This document shows, in pieces, positions 23,444 to 34,491 of a DNA stretch of 64,000 nucleotides; positions within the stretch are counted from its first letter, which is position 1; every line of letters begins with the position of its first letter. The stretch covers positions 1,612,001 to 1,676,000 of the forward strand of contig JAFKAC010000001.1 of assembly GCA_025766275.1 (NCBI GenBank), in the 5' to 3' direction. This DNA is from Lactarius indigo. Its lineage: Eukaryota; Basidiomycota; Agaricomycetes; Russulales; Russulaceae. The notes under the pieces are model-generated. The model had not been told where the DNA came from and ran no database searches. It saw only the letters and a list, made by a program, of their open reading frames with translations. A program made the position numbers and the translations under genes.

Positions 23444-23783
23444 CTATTCTTCACCAAGCGCCGAGCACTGTGACTTTTCCAGTTCTGTATACGTGAGCTG
23501 CACCCAGAGTTTTGTTGTTCTGCCGAATATCAGATCGCGAAACGTGCAGCTACGTGAATGGGCTACTTGGACGCACTAGAATCACGTCACCTGTCAGGTG
23601 CTCTTGTTTGTCATGCGCCGATTTGTGCCAGTTCGCCCTCATCAGCACATAATTGCCAGTGACCTTACTGACTGCAGCAAGGTGGACGTCGGTATCCTTT
23701 TTCACAGTTTTTTCGATCCAGAGTTGCAGCTCCTTGCGTTGATTCGGACGGATGTTAGAGCCGGGACTAAATTTAATAGTCAT
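23444..23783 (-). pseudogene. Small unknown gene, copy A, premature stop
   Basis: The frame opens MTIKFSPGSNIRPNQRKELQ and continues through LWIEKTVKKDTDVHLAAVSK and SAHDKQEHLTGDVILVR to SSPFT. A TAG then stands where the paralogous family frame needs CAG, and LHVSRSDIRQNNKTLGAAHV follows in the same frame. It is the partner of 29103-29439. I recognise no family. The protein would be about 112 residues, soluble, with no signal peptide. The stop is a single C-to-T transition. An extra T near the C-terminus (TTGGTG) also shifts the last residues. Confidence 0.6.
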
Positions 23784-24092
23784 CGTGGTCTGATTCGCGG
23801 AGAAGACGCAGATCTGGACAACGATGAAAAGGCATGAGTGGCAACGATAACACGAACTACAGAGTGGCTCGCATGTGTAAGGGGTGGGATTATCGAATGG
23901 ACAAGAAGGACCCTGTGGAACCGTTCTGCGTATCTCTACATTAGGTACTGTATCCGCTCAGACCCGAACAAGGCCTTCAGACACCCTAAATTTCTCGGTC
24001 AACTTTCGTTATCCAAGTCGTCAACATGGTTTGGGGTTCTCCCGATGCGTCCGAGTCAAGTCGGAACTGAGTCGGAGGTCAGTCCTGGACGT

Positions 24093-24440
24093 TGCTTCTG
24101 GTCGCGTCGACTGGTTGAACGGAAAGTCAGTGGAATACGTGCCTGGCTGATGCTGCAGTTCACGATCTGACGGCCTTGATATGGCAGATATTTGGCGGCC
24201 ACCTGGGATATCGCAGAAATTGAGAAGGACCTGGAAAGAGAAGATACAAGGAGGAAATGCTTCTTATAAGCAAGTTGGCCATTCCGAGGTAGTTTGCTAC
24301 CTCTGTGCCTGTAGGCACAGTATGTGATGTGCATTACAAGACCTCGCGAGATGTAGCTGCAAGCGCTCTAGGTGTGCATAGTATCGTTACTGAGTGCCAG
24401 ACGAAAGGTGATATCTATTTCTGCCTTTCTCTTGTAATTG
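24093..24440 (+). pseudogene. Detached 3' end of an SDR gene
   Basis: This matches 32936-33290, the last exons and 3' flank of the SDR gene at 31962-33130. SGRVDWLNGK, the final intron, and YLAATWDIAEIE are recognisable, followed by the same 3' untranslated sequence (TTTGCTACCTC, GTAGGCACAG). All upstream SDR exons, including the Rossmann fold and catalytic residues, are absent, so it cannot encode an enzyme. It lies after small-gene copy A in the same order seen downstream of OPT copy 3. Confidence 0.78.
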
Positions 24441-25237
24441 CACGGCGCATTATCCCTCCAAATCCTGTAGCCAGCTGCGGCACCTCCTCTAAAGTCGGTC
24501 TCTGAACCGGATTAGGGTGCTGCTGCTAAGGACAAAGGTGACACAAAGGCTGTCTTTCACAGTGATGAAGGCGCATCGGGCCCACCTGAACTGGATATAA
24601 ATCCCACCAAAACTATCGCCACGTCACGGCACCACTACAGTTGCCGTTTCTGCCTTTGGAGCTGTTTCAAGACTCCGAGGAGCCAGGGTATTAACGTTTA
24701 TGATCAATCCCTGCGATCCCTACATGGTGAATCTGCCAGTAGCTGGTCGTAGTTTTGACTCGCTAGGCAGTTGGGACAATCGGCAAGACTCTAAAATACA
24801 ATTTTTTCTTTCTGTGGTTCCTTCGCAGGTAGGTCGTCAGCCAGTCTTCATGACGGTAGAGGTAATTAGCGCTTAGCCACCTGAAAGTAATCTTTACAGG
24901 CTAAGGACAACGTCCTTGCTGGGCTCGGAACGATACATTTTGGATACATTATTTATCCGATTACTAAGTACTAAGCGCCCGTATATACTCTATAGTTTGA
25001 CATACGTTGATACGTTAGTTGATAACGGAAAATACTATTCATGCCTTTACCTTGCGCATCAGTCTGCACTCCCGTCTTTGTTTCCTATTCTTTCCTATCT
25101 TTTTCATCTACACTTCCCCTCGGGTCGACATCCAAGTCGACATCTATTACTCGCTACACTCCCATACGGCCTAGTGTATACAGCCAGTCCGAAGGGGATG
25201 ATACTCCTAAATCAGACTCTAAGAGAACCCAGTGGCG
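24441..25237. other. Intergenic region before OPT copy 3
   Basis: No gene was recognised in the first 600 bp. From about 25130 onward it becomes similar to the promoters of OPT copies 1 and 2. Confidence 0.45.
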
Positions 25238-25288
25238 TTCTCGCGAAGTACACTCTGCTATAATGTGAATGACCCCGCTTAGCGAGAA
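25238..25288. promoter_or_regulatory. Inverted repeat upstream of OPT copy 3
   Basis: TTCTCGCGAAGT (25238-25249) faces GCTTAGCGAGAA (25277-25288) with a 27 bp spacer. This is the third occurrence of the dyad, again a few hundred bases before an OPT start codon. Confidence 0.45.
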
Positions 25289-25598
25289 GTACCGGCTATG
25301 CGTCGATACGGGCTCTCCGTGATACGGGTAGTATCAACTGGGGCAACGTTGGGTCCATATCTATTGGACTACCTCGTGGGTTTGACGAGTCCCGTCACTG
25401 CCTCGGATTCCACGCCTCCCAGACGGCCTGTTCCTTTGCAACCCAAGGCCGGTTGTAACTGGTGCATCAATACGACACATTTTCCCTCGACTGTCGTAAT
25501 CGGCTTTGCGAAGAGGTCGAAACCAATAAAAAGCAGCCCCCCCAAAACTCTCTCACGCGATCCTCCCCTCACCTAGTGGTTTTGGGTTTCCCCTCGCG

Positions 25599-28500
25599 AT
25601 GACTGGACTACAGGATGGGCTTCCGACCTTACCCTCGTCTTCTCGAGACCTCTTTCAAGGAGAAGGAATCCACGTATTGACTCAGACAAGTCGCCCGATA
25701 GCTACAATGACGAGAACGAAAAGCCTCTCTTCGACGGGGAGCCCGTCATCACCAGCGGGAGAGACGTTTCTCAGTACCTTGTCGACCTCAGAGACGACGA
25801 GGACCCCCCATTCACATTCCGCTCCATCGTCTTGGGCACCATGATTGGCGGCCTTGGTGCCGCCTTGTACCAGGTATATACACGCTCACTCCTGGGTCTA
25901 GTCCATGCGGTACCCCAACCCCCGTTTCTAGATCTATATCTTCAAGCCCATCCAATCCGGAATCTCAACAGTGTTTCTCCTGCTCGTTATCTACTCAATG
26001 GGGATGTTCTGGTCAACCTTTTTCCCACAGCGATTCTTGGGTGAAAGGAACGCGATTTGAATGGCTTGGACCTGCTCTGCATTTCATCAACCCCGGACAA
26101 TTCAGGCTCAAGGAGGTATGTTTCACGCCCTCAAACCCGTCTGCAATTCTTAGCCAAAACACAGCACGTCACTGCGACAATAATCACTTCGAGTGCATCA
26201 TGGGGCAGCACTGCCGTCCTCAATTTTGCCGTCCAGAGAGTAAGAGCCGCCCTGAATTCGTTGCCGTTATCACATCTTTTGAGCTGTGCCATATGACCTG
26301 CAGCTATACTATGACACAAAAGTCACCGCATCGACAGCCATTCTTTCGACCTTCTCAACAGCTGTTTTCGGCTTACGGGATCGTCGGTATTCTCCGGCCT
26401 CTCACTGTATACCCTAGTGAGTCGGTTTACTGGAGCGTGAGTATCGTTCCGTTGCATGTCGATCGCATGAACTTACTAGTGTTTTAGAGTTTGCCTACTG
26501 TTTCCATCTTCCAAGGTATGTTATTTCGATCATTGACTTTACAGCGATTGACACGTAGGCGCTAGCTCTGCATTTTGACAACGACTCGAACCACAAACGG
26601 ATGCTTCCGTTTTGGACTGGGTTTGCGGTGATGTTCAGTCTATGAGGTCATTCCGTCGTACATCTTCCCGCTCTTGAATGGCTTCAGTATCTTCTGCTTG
26701 GCCTCCCGACATGCATCTCCTCGAGTCCAGGATGTCTTCACCAACATCTTCGGTGGAGCGGACGGCAATGAGGGTCTTGGTTTGTTCAGCCTGAGCTTTG
26801 ATTGGCAGTATATCGGTTCCACGTCAGTCCTACACGCATAGACTGGCAACCTCTGCAATCGAGTTCAGTTTTGCCTTTCTACAGATACATGAGCCTTCCC
26901 CTAATCCAGCAAGCAAATTCCTGGATCGGGATCTTCATTTGCTACATCGCCATTGCGGCGATTCTACTACTCGAATACGTGGAATGCAAGTGTACAATTA
27001 ACTTGCTTCCGTGGAAGTATCTTATTCTTTTTAGTCGAAATCTTTCCCTATGCTCTCTACGTCGCTCTTCTCTTCCAATGGTTCCATCTACCACCAAACT
27101 GCCTGTCTTTACAGGGCCCAATTTCCAACTGAATCAGACGGCGCTTGACGAGATCGGCCTTCCTGCGCTGACTGGGTCCAACGTATGGGCGGGGCTGATG
27201 GGTTCACTTGCCATTGGCGGTCTCATCGCTCATTGTGTCTTCTTTTGGGGCCCATCGGTCGTATCGTCTCTCAAGCACTCACGCGACAAGACACAACCTG
27301 ATCCACACTGGGTTACGATGCAGAAGTACGAGGAGGCTCCGTGGTGGTGGTACACCCTTCTGTTGCTCCTGGCATTCTTCGCAGGTAGGCCCATGCGATA
27401 TCTCCTATGGCGTCCACAATATATTTTATGTCCACGTAGGTCTTATCAGCGTGCTCAAAGGCCAGACGACGCTGCCTGTCTGGTCGTATATCAGTCGCGC
27501 TCATCTCCGGCGCGATCGTGGCCCCGTTCTCGACGCTTCTGGTTGCCCGCATGGGAAACGGTATTGCCACCAAGTCAATTCTTCAAGATGATTGCCGGCG
27601 CCATCAACCCTGGAAGGCCTGTTGCCAATCTCTACGTGAGTTATTTGGTGTCCTGTCCCAGCCATTTTCTAGACAGCTGGCCGCCTTTTCTTAGTTCTCA
27701 ATGTGGAGCCACGACGTCGTGGCCGACTTAGGTTGGGTTTTCCATTGACCTCAAGATGGGCCAATACCTTAAAGTACGTCTCTTGGTTTCCCGAAATCAT
27801 TGTACAGGAGACTAACAATGGCGTTGTGAAGATCCCTCCCCGTGCCCTGTTTGTGGCTCAGGTTTGGGGAACGATCATCGGTGAGCCCTAACGACCAAAC
27901 TCATGTTTTGGAGCTTACCGCTATTCCTAACCTGCTAGGCGCCATTGTCAACTACGGTACGTTCCATCGGACGCTCTCGCACGTCAATTGAAGCTAACGA
28001 ATTACTCCGTAGTGGTTATGGTTTCCATTACCAGCGGCTCAGCGTGACCTCCTGTTGGACCCGACCGGTAACAATATCTGGAATGGGCAGACCGTGCAAT
28101 CTCTCAACAGCCATGCCATCACCTGGTCCCTCGCGAAGGAGCTATACGGTCCCTCGGGGCCTTACTTCGTCATCCCCATGGGGATTTTCATCGGGTTCGC
28201 GGCAACAGTTATACATTGGTTTATCAATAAGGTGAAAGCCGAGGCTCACCGCATAATTTATTGTGTTTCATTTTGACGTCACCGCCACAGCGTTGGCCCT
28301 ACATTGGTCCCGTCAGGGTCGACCGGGTCATACTGCCCCTCATTTTCCAGTATTCGTCTGCGTTGGTGAGTGAGCCCGAGGACCGATTGGCACGCTCTCA
28401 TCACCACTTCGCGCTTAGTACACTGGCAGTAACCTCCGTTGCCTTATCGACCGTAATCGTCGGACTGGTGTCGCAGTTTTGGCTGCGCCGGTACCACCCA

Positions 28501-28757
28501 GGATGGTATCGCAAGTACAACTACATCTTGGGTGGCGCTCTCGATGGCGGCGCCCAGGTCATGATCTTCATACTCTCATTTACCGTCTTTGGCGCCTCGG
28601 GTGTCTCGCGGCCAGTTCCCCACCGTGAGTGGGGTCCCATCTTTTTGGCCGTGCTTGCTATTGGGGGGTTGGCACTGACGGCTGGTTGTCCTAGTGGGCC
28701 GGAAATCCAGCCAAAGGGAACGTTGACTACTGCAACGGAAATGGTGCTCTAGACTGA
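25599..28757 (+). CDS. OPT-family oligopeptide transporter, copy 3, frame disrupted
   Basis: It keeps the full exon set of the OPT family, starting MTGLQDGLPTLPSSSRD. TFRSIVLGTMIGGLGAALYQ, VQDVFTNIFGGADGNEGLGL, FTGPNFQLNQTALDEIGLPA, EEAPWWWYTLLLLLAFFAG and YNYILGGALDGGAQVMIF are all present, and it ends NGALD-stop. The extra bases are mostly AG pairs where copies 1 and 2 show a single G: 26637-26638, 27493-27494, 28428-28429 and 28614-28615, plus CT at 26372-26373. Its first coding exon is nearly identical to copy 1 (25710-25880 against 15550-15700), implying recent exchange or duplication. Confidence 0.8.
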
Positions 28758-29102
28758 AGCGTTGAGCTACATGGGACTACCACGTGAGATGTACTCGAAG
28801 AGTTATCTATAATGGGAAGTCATGAATGCAGTCACGGATCATTAACACTGGTGGCCCACGACAGCAACCGTGTTGGTTTGCATGTAGTTCTGGCAGCCCG
28901 ATGTCATGATGGTAGTACAAGTCGTCGAGGTCAAAGTGAATTCATAACGCACTTGGTTTTCAATCAAAAGTCATTTGTTGAACCTAGATTTGGGTCCAGT
29001 CCATTTTTCCGAGACGAAGCGGCATCGATAATCAATCTGGGCCCTTTCGGTATAATACAAATCCCACTTTTCACATATGTGTAGTACATAACATGACTTC
29101 GA

Positions 29103-29439
29103 CTAATCTTCACCGACGCTGAACGTTGTGACTTGTCCAGTTCTGTAGATGTGGGCCGCACCCAGCGTTTTATTGTTCTGCTGAATGTCAGACCGCGAAA
29201 TGTGCAGCTGCGTGAATGGGCTAGACACGCACTAGAACCACGTCGCCCGTCAGGTGCTCTTGTTTGTCATGCGCCGATTTGTGCCATGTCGCCCTCATCA
29301 GCACATAATTGCTAGCGACCTGACTGACTGCAGCAAGGTGGACGTCGGTATCTTTGTCGACAGTTTTTTCGATCCAGAGTTGCAGCTCTCCGCGTTGGTT
29401 CGGAGGGATGTTGGAGCCGGGACTAAATTGAATTGTCAT
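29103..29439 (-). CDS. Small unknown gene, copy B, short deletion
   Basis: It opens MTIQFSPGSNIPPNQRGELQ and continues LWIEKTVDKDTDVHLAAVSQ and KQEHLTGDVVLVR. Two bases are missing after GTGCGT compared with copy A, so the frame stops. Beyond the gap the alternate frame reads LHISRSDIQQNNKTLGAAHI and ends FSVGED-stop. It has CAG where copy A has the premature TAG. The family is unrecognised. Its position after OPT copy 3 mirrors copy A after OPT copy 2. The protein, if intact, would be near 112 residues and cytosolic. Confidence 0.5.
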
Positions 29440-31910
29440 CGTGAAGAAGATTGTAGATCTGGGCAAGAAAGAAACGGCATGAGTTGCAACTACTGGCACG
29501 AACTACAGAATGGGCTCACATGTGTAAGGAGGGGGATTGTCGAGGGGACAAGAAGGATCCTGTGCGGTCATTCTGCATGTCTACATCATTAAATACTGCA
29601 TCAGACCCGAACATCGGACAAGACTCATCCCAACCCTCCGGCAAGCCTCCAGATACCCCAAATTTCTCGCTTGACTCCAAATTATCTTCGTTAGCGGTTT
29701 GGGGTCCTCCTGATGCGTCAAGTCGGAAATGAGTCGGAGCTGGCGAGGAAACGATGGACTCCACATCTTCGAATTCTTTGTTTACTTTGGAGCGAGACAA
29801 ACAATGGGGGCCTCTCAGAGTACATGACTATGTCTCGCTTGCGGTATGACACGCTGACCGAGACCGAATTGGGTCCACGATGCTGAGAGAAAGGGACGCC
29901 GCGGCCGTCTGACGGGTACACCTTATATATTTGCCTCCCTCAGGCTCTCCAAAATTTCAAAAGGAGTGCGTGTACTGACCTCGCATCCCGGCCAATACAG
30001 ATGATAGCAACTTCCAGTCAATTGAACGGCACTAAGTGTTCGGTATTGAGAATATTCCAGTGAGCGACTGGTACTCGTAGATACAGTTAGGTAGACATGG
30101 ACCAGACATGGACAGTATCATAGCATTGCCTTGACACTTAGCGCGAAATGAAGATGATACGAAAAGTTCAAGTCCTGAGGCCTGAAGGCCTGAAGGCCTG
30201 AAGAATAAGGATGTACAGTACGACTGGTTCCATAACGATTGTCTCCTGCCATTTTGAGAACATAGTCGGACGCCCAAAACTCGAGAGCGGTTGCTCCTCT
30301 GCCGTCACTTATTCTCTGCGCGGTATGCTACTTCTTTTCCTTCGGTACTTACGTTTCCTCTGGGAGGTGACGAATTTATATTACACTATCACATAGGTGC
30401 ACTGTGCTTATTTACCTCTCGTAAGTCTCTTCTCTCTTTATAGCGGATGAGGACCGGTCTTCTTGTATTACCTACTGTCCCGGAATAAACCTGATTTTTT
30501 TAAAAAAAAAAAAAAAAACTCGAGAGTGGGATTCACAAGTAAGTCGATTCTCAGGAAATCAGGTCGTCAGAATTAGGGTCATAGAATAGCTATCTTGTAA
30601 TAATTGGGGTTGTGGAATGGTTATCTGTGTTGCTATGCTCTGCAGCTGTGCCGTCTCAGTGGCGGTGTTACCCATTCAAACCTCGCCTATGTCCAAAAAA
30701 CGGTCACCATGAGGCAATCGTTATGGAACCAGCTGTAATGAGGAAATGGTAAGAGCGGCAGTCCGTGGAGAGGTCACGGTGTTGCACATTTCTGGCTAAG
30801 TGGGATGCACGATCAAGCGCACGACAATGGTCTAATCTAGGACGTCTTCCGGAATAGACCCTGGGGGTTTTTTTTTAAAAAAAAAAATAGTATTGCTCTA
30901 CTAATACCCTACAACACCTCTATAGATTCAGGACCCATGCGCGTTACTGTATATTCCCCGTTTAAAATGGGGCCGTCCCCAAGGACCCCAACTTCCGCAA
31001 GCCATCATTCCTGCCTTGTTTCCCGCGGCGGTACACATCCTAGTTGGTGTTGAATCAAGTGACGACCTGCCTATGCGTGGTAGTACAGTACTACGGAGTG
31101 CAAATAAAAGTTCCCACGGACCGCCAGCGATATTCGGCTGCCAGTGGATTCTCGACCAATGTCTTAGACCGTCTCCCTTGTGTTCATGTATGATTAATCC
31201 AGCCAGCCCATGGTCACGAGTGTGTACCCGCTTTTCAAGATCATCATTTTGTCAAGTTAATGTTTTTTTTTTTTTTTTTGATCAATATTTATTCTGGGAT
31301 GCGTAATGCGAGTTACAGACCAGTCACAGCAGAGCAGAGCCGTATTTATACACATTAGTCCTATAGAGGTGCCCCCAAGAGTCGTAAGTACGGAACCGAA
31401 ACTCAGAGAAGGAATAACAGGGAAGGGCAACCACGAGGGTCACCGGGCATACAGTCACAATCCGAGGACGAGAAGGCGTAAATATGCGGCGCGAAGACCG
31501 CCAGTTAGATAGTCGCAGAAGAGACAAAGGAGGCAACCAAACCTCAGTGTGCACCTACTTAGTCGGGTTCAGGGGGCACGGGTATGGGGGGACCGGATTC
31601 CGGCTTGGAGAGCGCGCGAGTCTGGTCGAAGAAGACTAGGAGTTTCCCTACGCCCCGCTTCTCGGATAGGAGGGCGGTGAATGGGTAGAGTGGGGGCGTG
31701 TCAAGTTAATGTTCAAGCCTAGTCTGTGTCCGCCCATCGGCGAGCGTTATACGTACGTTACTCGACATTCTTAACCATAACGCTGAAACACTCAGTGCCG
31801 TTCGATTGGCCAGAGGTTGCCGGCATTGGTCGAGATTATGATGACCCGTTGGGCCGAAACTTGGTCAGGAATACCCAGTCAGCGGGCCTTTTGAATGAAT
31901 GAAGGAGGCA
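29440..31910. other. Gene-poor region with A/T homopolymer motifs
   Basis: The first 350 bp resemble the flank of small-gene copy A (23784-24060). Beyond that no coding signal stands out. Two similar motifs end in T-run/A-run pairs: CCGGAATAAACCTG at about 30479 followed by T7A16, and CCGGAATAGACCCTG at about 30850 followed by T9A11. A T18 run occurs at 31262-31280 and a triple GCCTGAAG repeat at 30179-30202. These could be remnants of retroposed elements. No open element was found. Confidence 0.4.
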
Positions 31911-31916
31911 TATAAG
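31911..31916 (+). promoter_or_regulatory. TATA box of the SDR gene
   Basis: TATAAG lies 51 bp upstream of the SDR ATG at 31962, and the pyrimidine-rich leader CCCGTCATCTCGCCCCTCCC lies between them. Confidence 0.5.
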
Positions 31917-31961
31917 AAGGTCCCGACTCAGGTAGCATCCCCGTCATCTCGCCCCTCCCTT

Positions 31962-33130
31962 ATGGACAAGTTTGTCGGTTATGAAGAAGAGCTCCCCGTT
32001 ACGAATCGCCATGAGTAAATTCCAATTTACTTCCCACATCTCCTATCCCACTCACCCTTTCACCTTCTCCGTAGTGTGTACTCAGCGATTGACCCGAAAG
32101 GGGCTTTCGCAAACCAAACATACCGTGGCAAGGTTGTACTCATCACGGGCGCGTCTCGTGGAATCGGACAGGAAACTGCCATCACCTATGCGATGGCAGG
32201 TGCAAACGTGACCATCGCGGGGCGTTCGCAAGAGACTCTTGATAAGACAGCCGCTATGATCCATGCGGCAGTTTCGGGTGCTCAGGTACTTGCTGTTCCC
32301 ACCGATGTGCGAGACCCCAAAGCCACAGAGGCAGCAGTACAAGCCACGCTCGAGCGGTTCGGTCGACTCGATATCCTCATTTCCAATGCAGGTGCTGCAG
32401 GCAACCTCAACCAAAGTACGTAGGTCGGTAAAGAAGCACGTCCATACCAGTGCTGACTTTCTGACTGCAGAGTTGGGTGACAAGGACCCTGATCGGTGGT
32501 GGAATACATTTGAGGTCAATGTCCGAGGCACTTTCAATACCGTTCGGTTTGTTCTTCCGCCCTCTCTCCCTCGACGGGATCCTAATAGTGGTAAAGAGCC
32601 TCACTATCGGCGCTCGAGAAGACTAGCGGGCGTATTGTGGTCGTCTCCTCTAGTGCTGCGCAGATCCGCATCCCACATGCAAGCGACTATTCTACTTCGA
32701 AACATGCCCTCAATCGCCTGGTTGAATTCATCGCCCTCGGTGCGTACTATAGGCCTACTTAACCATTGTCAAATGTCTCAGGCTCTACTCTTTGGAAGAA
32801 TATCCCAAATTGACTGTCTTTGCGTTGCACCCGGGAGGCATCAAGACACAGTTGGCTATAGACACGGGCATTCGATCCTCTGGTGGTCACTTCCCCCTTA
32901 GCACACTGCAACTTCCGGCCGCAACGATGCTCTACCTTACTTCTGGTCGCATCGACTGGTTGAACGGAAAGTCAGTGGTACACGTGCCTGATGATGTTGC
33001 AGTTCACGTTCTGACTTGATGCGGCAGATATTTGGCGGCCACCTGGGATATTGCTGAGATCGAGAGGGATTGGAAAGAGAAGATACAGGCGGGAAATGTT
33101 CTTATAAGCAAATTGGCCATTCCGAAGTAG
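31962..33130 (+). CDS. Short-chain dehydrogenase/reductase (SDR), six exons
   Basis: This is an NAD(P)-dependent oxidoreductase. Exons 31962-32014, 32075-32415 and 32471-32546 are clean, with introns of 60 and 55 bp. They carry MDKFVGYEEELPV, the cofactor motif TGASRGIG in GKVVLITGASRGIGQET, and the NAG motif in DILISNAGAAGN. Downstream come VVVSSSAA with the catalytic Ser, DYSTSKHALNRL with the YxxxK Tyr and Lys, and ALHPGGIKT. The last exon reads YLAATWDIAEIERDWKEKI to AIPK-stop. Removing single T bases near 32589 and at 32624 (CT pair) joins the middle frames. A 3' copy lies at 24093-24440. The substrate is unknown. Proximity to OPT transporters suggests co-amplification rather than a pathway. 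Confidence 0.78.
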
Positions 33131-33682
33131 TTTGCTACCTCCGTGCTTGTAGGCACAGCATGTGTTGCGTTTTACAAGACATCGCGAGGCATTGTAGCTC
33201 AAGCGCTCATGGATGTGCATGATATCGATAAGTGGTAGCGGGTAGCCAGACGAAATATTTATTTTCCGCCTTTCCGATGCTGAAACAGGCACTGGTAGGA
33301 ACCCCGGAAAACAATGGGAAGGCGCTCCGAGGACTCGGAGCCTCTGCAGCGGCTCGTCATCCAGGTGATGGAGAACCGGCGGCAGTCTCGATACTGTATC
33401 ATGCGCTCCTCTGAATCGGGGGCCTGTCTAACTCAGGAGCTAAGCGGCGACGATCCCGCGAACTGTTCACACCTTGACTAACTTCAGCACGCCGGTCGAA
33501 GAGCTGCCTACGAACCTGCCAGTTCCCCCGAATAGCACTGACTGCTGCCACTTTCGTCGGTATATGTCTTGCAGATGAGACGATGCAGCGCTAAAAATCA
33601 CCATCAACCAAGGGTGGATAGTCGCGGAGTCTCTACATAGGTTATTCTGCGTCTTGTCCCAACTGAGATAGCGCTCCCTTTT
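33131..33682. other. Spacer between the SDR gene and the OPT remnant
   Basis: The first 150 bp are the SDR 3' flank, duplicated near 24300-24440. The rest contains no recognisable gene. Confidence 0.4.
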
Positions 33683-34096
33683 CTTAATGTAGAGCCACGA
33701 CGTCGTAGGGACTTCGGTTGGACTCGTAGGTGATCGTGACCTCAAGCAGAGTCACTGGCAAACCTCAAGGTATGTCTCGCCTATTCCGAACCATTGCCGT
33801 TAGGGGTTATGAAGCCCCCCGTTCGTTTATAACTGAAGCTTTGGGAACGATTACCTGTGAGCTAATCACGACGTCGTTTAGTAATTTCAGAGGCATGAAA
33901 CCATTCAGATTTGTCCTAGTGACTATTCGAGCTTCAAGTAATGTAGCGGATGCCCTACGACTGAAAGCCTGACAGAACGCTCTTAGTGGATACGATTTCC
34001 ATAACCAGAGCCTAGTGTGACTTCCTGTTCGATCGAACCGACACTGGGCCAACACCTGCCAAAGCTAACTGCAACAGGAACGGCGCTCTAAACTGA
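33683..34096 (+). pseudogene. Remnant of a fourth OPT transporter (3' exons only)
   Basis: It aligns with the 3' part of the OPT copies: AATGTAGAGCCACGACGTCG (33685 onward; 17519 in copy 1), then the GACCTCAAG segment, the AAGCCCCCCGTTCG segment matching the exon before VWGTIIG, a piece matching the GAQRDLLLDPTG exon (about 34000), and CAACAGGAACGGCGCTCTAA matching NGNGAL (about 34071). Large internal deletions remove the membrane helices, including the KYNYILGGALDGG exon. It is clearly dead. It lies after the SDR gene and extends the ancestral order OPT - small gene - SDR - OPT. Confidence 0.72.
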
Positions 34097-34491
34097 AGCG
34101 TTGGGTAACGCACTTTTTCATATGAGTTTATAGACTGCCTCGTGATGACACATGTGGATGGATTCCATGAGTTGTTTCTATGGGTACCAAAGTCGCAAAT
34201 GAGTTTGCCTATCTAGGCCCATGTGAAGTTTCTGGTCATTTCCGACAGAGCCTAGTCCCGGGCGGCCAAACAGGCAAGGTGAAATCCATCTAGGTGATGG
34301 AGTAATTAATAATTAAGATATTAATAACCGATGATGAAAGAGTACATAACCGACGAGGTATTCTCCACAGGGGTCTGCTAATTACTACGGTGAGATGTGG
34401 CGCAAAATGTGACGAGGGTACAAGGACAATGGCTCGAGATTCTCTGCCACGACTGTATAGCCAACCAGATGGTGTAGAACCTCCCTGAGAC

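Noticed and set aside
24305..24505. Open frame over the SDR fragment flank
   Set aside because: It matches the SDR 3' untranslated region, so it is not coding.
30179..30202. CRISPR-like or satellite array of GCCTGAAGG
   Set aside because: Only three contiguous 9-bp units with no spacers; a minor microsatellite.
14187..34096. A functional biosynthetic gene cluster of P450, OPT and SDR
   Set aside because: The P450 is 12 kb away with unrelated genes between, no backbone enzyme is present, and the OPT/SDR association is explained by segmental duplication.
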